Assembly: GCF_001187535.1 (NCBI RefSeq)
Contig: NZ_LFIO01001164.1
Location: forward strand, 62,001-126,000
Reading direction: 5' to 3'
Origin: Rhizobium ecuadorense
Lineage (GTDB): Bacteria; Pseudomonadota; Alphaproteobacteria; Rhizobiales; Rhizobiaceae
Length of the DNA stretch: 64,000 bases
In this document: positions 61,804 through 64,000 of the stretch, in pieces
Layout of the letters: each line of letters opens with the position of its first letter
Position numbering within the stretch: position 1 is the first letter of the stretch
Notes under the pieces: generated by a model
Databases searched by the model: none
Told to the model about the DNA's origin: nothing
Seen by the model: only the letters and a program-made list of their open reading frames with translations
Program-made: the position numbers and the translations under genes

Positions 61804-62241
61804 TTATGCCGTGATGTTCTTCAGCGCCTGGAGCGCCAGGATGTAGCTGTGAGGCCCGAAGCCGCAGATCACGCCCTTGCATGCGGGCGCGATCATCGAC
61901 TTGTGGCGGAATTCTTCCCGTGCATGGACGTTGGATATGTGGAGCTCGATGACGGGAACTGATATAGCGCGGATCGCATCATGCAGCGCGACCGATGTAT
62001 GCGTATAGGCGCCTGCATTGATGGCAACGCCGGCGGCCTTTTCGTCGGCCTCGTGGAACCAGTCCACAAGCGTGCCTTCGTGATTGCTCTGGCGGAAATC
62101 GATATCGAAGCCGAGTTCGCGGCCGGCGGCCTTGCAGTCCGCCTCGATGTCCTTCAGCGTCTTGCCGCCATAAATGCCGGGCTCTCGTTTACCCAGCATG
62201 TTCAGGTTGGGGCCGTTCAGGACAAAAATCGTTTGCGTCAT
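61804..62241 (-). CDS. aroQ: type II 3-dehydroquinate dehydratase
   Basis: A 145-residue enzyme of the shikimate pathway. FVLNGPNLNMLGKREPGIYG carries the catalytic Tyr and Arg loop, INAGAYTHTSVALHDAI the substrate site, and ELHISNVHAREEFRHKS the catalytic His region. It converts 3-dehydroquinate to 3-dehydroshikimate. It precedes accB by 20 bases on the same strand. Confidence 0.96.
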   Translation of the reverse strand: MTQTIFVLNGPNLNMLGKREPGIYGGKTLKDIEADCKAAGRELGFDIDFRQSNHEGTLVDWFHEADEKAAGVAINAGAYTHTSVALHDAIRAISVPVIELHISNVHAREEFRHKSMIAPACKGVICGFGPHSYILALQALKNITA

Positions 62242-62400
62242 CGAATGTTCCGTAAAATGCACGACGGCAACCTATAGACTCCGCGAAGGCTGAATGAAAG
62301 CCCTTACGGATTGGCAGCAGGAATCGCGCCACATTTGTCCACATGGTTGAAACGCTTCGATTTTGGCGATTTGATGGGCAGCCGTCCGGCGGCTGACCGC

Positions 62401-63159
62401 TCAGCAGGCGGTCTTGCCGCAGCTGCGCATATTTTTGACCTTGGCTTCGAGATCGTCGAGCCCGACGGCGCCCGGCACCAGTTCGTTGCCGATCACATAG
62501 GACGGCGTGCCGCTGATGCCGAGACTGGAGGCGAGCTGGTAGGTCGCCTGCACGATGCCGTCATTCGGGCTCTTGGCCATTTCGGCGCGGATCTTGTCCT
62601 CACTGACACCGAGTGAGGCGGCAACCGCGATCGCCGTTTCATCGGAAGCGCGGCCTTCGGTGCCGAGAAGGGCGACGTGGAAATCGGCATATTTCTCCGG
62701 CGCCAGCTTGCGGAAGGCGTCGGCCACCTTATGGGCGGCGACCGAATCCGGCCCAAGGATCGGAAATTCCTTGAGCACGAAGCGGACGTTCTTGTCCTTC
62801 TTCAGCATCGCCTGCATGTCGGGAAGCGCGTGACGGCAGTAGCTGCAGTTATAATCGAAGAATTCGACGACGGTGACATCACCCTTGGGGTTGCCGAGCG
62901 TGACGTCGTTCTTCGACTCGAAGATCTCGGTGGTGTTCTCGTCGATCGCCATATTGGCCTTTACCAGCCGCTGGGCTTCCTGCTTCTTCTGCAGCGCATC
63001 CTGGACCTCGAGCATGATCTCGGGATTTTCGATCAGGTATTGCTTGATGAATTCGCCGAACTCCTTCTTCTGCTGGTCATCGAGCGCTGCTGCCGGAAAC
63101 GGAAGGGCGATCGATGCGGCAAGCGCCAGTGCGGTGAAGGTTTTCGGAAGAAAGGCCAT
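62401..63159 (-). CDS. DsbA-family periplasmic thiol-disulfide oxidoreductase
   Basis: A 252-residue protein with a signal peptide ending PFPAAA-LDDQQK, a helical leader (EFIKQYLIENPEIMLEVQDA) and a thioredoxin fold with CSYC (FFDYNCSYCRHALPDM). The cis-Pro loop is GISGTPSYVIGNELVPGA. The leader resembles copper-sensitivity suppressor/ScsC or DsbG-like proteins. It may oxidise or isomerise disulfides. ATG 63159 is used. Confidence 0.85.
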   Translation of the reverse strand: MAFLPKTFTALALAASIALPFPAAALDDQQKKEFGEFIKQYLIENPEIMLEVQDALQKKQEAQRLVKANMAIDENTTEIFESKNDVTLGNPKGDVTVVEFFDYNCSYCRHALPDMQAMLKKDKNVRFVLKEFPILGPDSVAAHKVADAFRKLAPEKYADFHVALLGTEGRASDETAIAVAASLGVSEDKIRAEMAKSPNDGIVQATYQLASSLGISGTPSYVIGNELVPGAVGLDDLEAKVKNMRSCGKTAC

Positions 63160-63368
63160 GATATCCTCGTCGACGGCGATGGGTCGTCTCTTCATCGAGA
63201 TGACCGTCGCCGGGTTAATGGACTTGAAGGCGTCGCGTCAAGGTACGGCGCGTCGGGTTCTGCTCAAACAGGAATTTTCACCTCCGCGCGGCCCTCGCGG
63301 GATTGTGATGAGCCGATTAATGCGGCAATTGTCAGGCCATCATTGCAGAAGCCGAGCGAGAAGCGATC

Positions 63369-64000
63369 TTGTTTTCCATATCGAAACGCAGCGAAGTCGA
63401 GCCCTTTCATGCCATGGACGTGCTGGCGGAGGCGACGAAGCGGCGAGCGGCCGGCCACCCCGTGATTTCGATGGCGGTCGGCCAGCCCTCGCATCCGGCC
63501 CCTCAGGCAGCCCTCGAAGCAGCGCGCGCAGCCCTTGCCGAAGGCCGGATCGGCTATACCGATGCGCTGGGGACGGCGCGGCTGAAATCCGCGCTTGCCG
63601 GGCACTACCGGGAACGCCATGGCCTCGAGATCGATCCCATGCGGATCGCCATCACCACCGGCTCCTCGGCAGGCTTCAATCTCGCCTTCCTGTCGCTCTT
63701 CGATGCCGGCGATGCGGTGGCGATCGCAAGACCCGGTTATCCCGCCTGTCGCAATATCCTCGGTGCGCTGGGCTTGCAGGTTGTCGAAGTGCCGGTAACC
63801 GCCGAGACCCACTTCACCCTGACGCCTGAGAGCCTCGAGGCGGTGCAGAAGCAAAGCGGCGTGAGGCTGAAGGGCGTGCTGCTGGCGAGCCCCGCCAACC
63901 CGACCGGCACGGTGACCGGCCGCGATGGGCTGAAGGCGCTTGCGGATTACTGCGCGGCCCATTCCATCGCCTTCATTTCCGATGAAATCTACCACGGGCT
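63369..64000 (+). CDS. class I/II aminotransferase (partial, runs off the window)
   Basis: An open frame from about TTG 63369 (or ATG 63414) continues to the right edge. It reads EVEPFHAMDVLAEATKRRAA, then HPVISMAVGQPSHPAP, TTGSSAGFNLAFLSLFDAGD, ASPANPTGTVTG and FISDEIYHGL, which is fold-type I aminotransferase sequence with the PLP-contacting Asn and Asp. The active-site Lys lies beyond the window. The substrate is unknown. Confidence 0.88.
   Translation, partial: MFSISKRSEVEPFHAMDVLAEATKRRAAGHPVISMAVGQPSHPAPQAALEAARAALAEGRIGYTDALGTARLKSALAGHYRERHGLEIDPMRIAITTGSSAGFNLAFLSLFDAGDAVAIARPGYPACRNILGALGLQVVEVPVTAETHFTLTPESLEAVQKQSGVRLKGVLLASPANPTGTVTGRDGLKALADYCAAHSIAFISDEIYHG

Overview
The window is an ordinary stretch of chromosome from an alphaproteobacterium of the order Rhizobiales, most likely the genus Rhizobium (R. 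etli / R. leguminosarum group). The evidence is an ExoR homologue, a PopZ-type polar protein, fused SecDF, TrmFO, an NDUFA12-type complex I subunit, small DUF1127 proteins, RIME-type palindromic intergenic repeats and a high-GC coding style. No prophage, plasmid backbone, complete insertion sequence or CRISPR array is visible.

Layout. 1-3030: small secreted or membrane proteins, tRNA-Asn and tRNA-Cys. 3237-9721: a Pcm-like methyltransferase, PopZ, valS and a FadL-type porin. 10443-20308: exoR, xthA, erpA, dgt, argS, a very long SPOR-domain protein and nagZ. 20324-28306: scpAB, tatABC, serS, surE-pcm-nlpD, combining chromosome segregation, protein export, tRNA charging and envelope maintenance. 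28361-34158: a DUF815 ATPase, then yajC-secDF followed by two proteins related to mitochondrial complex I assembly factors NDUFAF3 and NDUFAF6. 34174-36960: trmFO, two DUF1127 genes and, on the same strand, an unannotated small RNA with repeated anti-Shine-Dalgarno loops. 37189-43317: DUF2157/GDYXXLXY membrane pair, tRNA-Leu, trigger factor, a SnoaL-like protein and a radical SAM/B12 protein. 43472-50113: an endonuclease/phosphatase, sthA, radC with a tandem copy of its 3' end, map, remains of a zeta-type toxin module, a TetR regulator, two small membrane proteins and ruvX. 50341-56400: UPF0173 hydrolase, gatC-gatA, and a 2 kb insert before gatB that carries a YjhX (TopAI)-like gene divergent from a GNAT gene. 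56404-64000: GNAT genes, NDUFA12, DUF2155, DUF2167, aat, accC-accB, aroQ, a DsbA-like thioredoxin and the start of an aminotransferase.

The most interesting region is 35727-36974. Two DUF1127 genes and a small RNA with two identical CUCCUCCUCCC loops plus a CCUCCC terminator loop lie on the minus strand, and each is preceded by a TTGC-N3-GCAA-like box. This matches the architecture of alpha-r14 / 'cuckoo' riboregulators and suggests one shared regulon. Secondary points are the secDF-linked complex I assembly pair, the YjhX/GNAT pair inside the gatCAB locus, decayed fragments (zeta toxin, radC tail, GNAT) and two RIME copies in opposite orientation.
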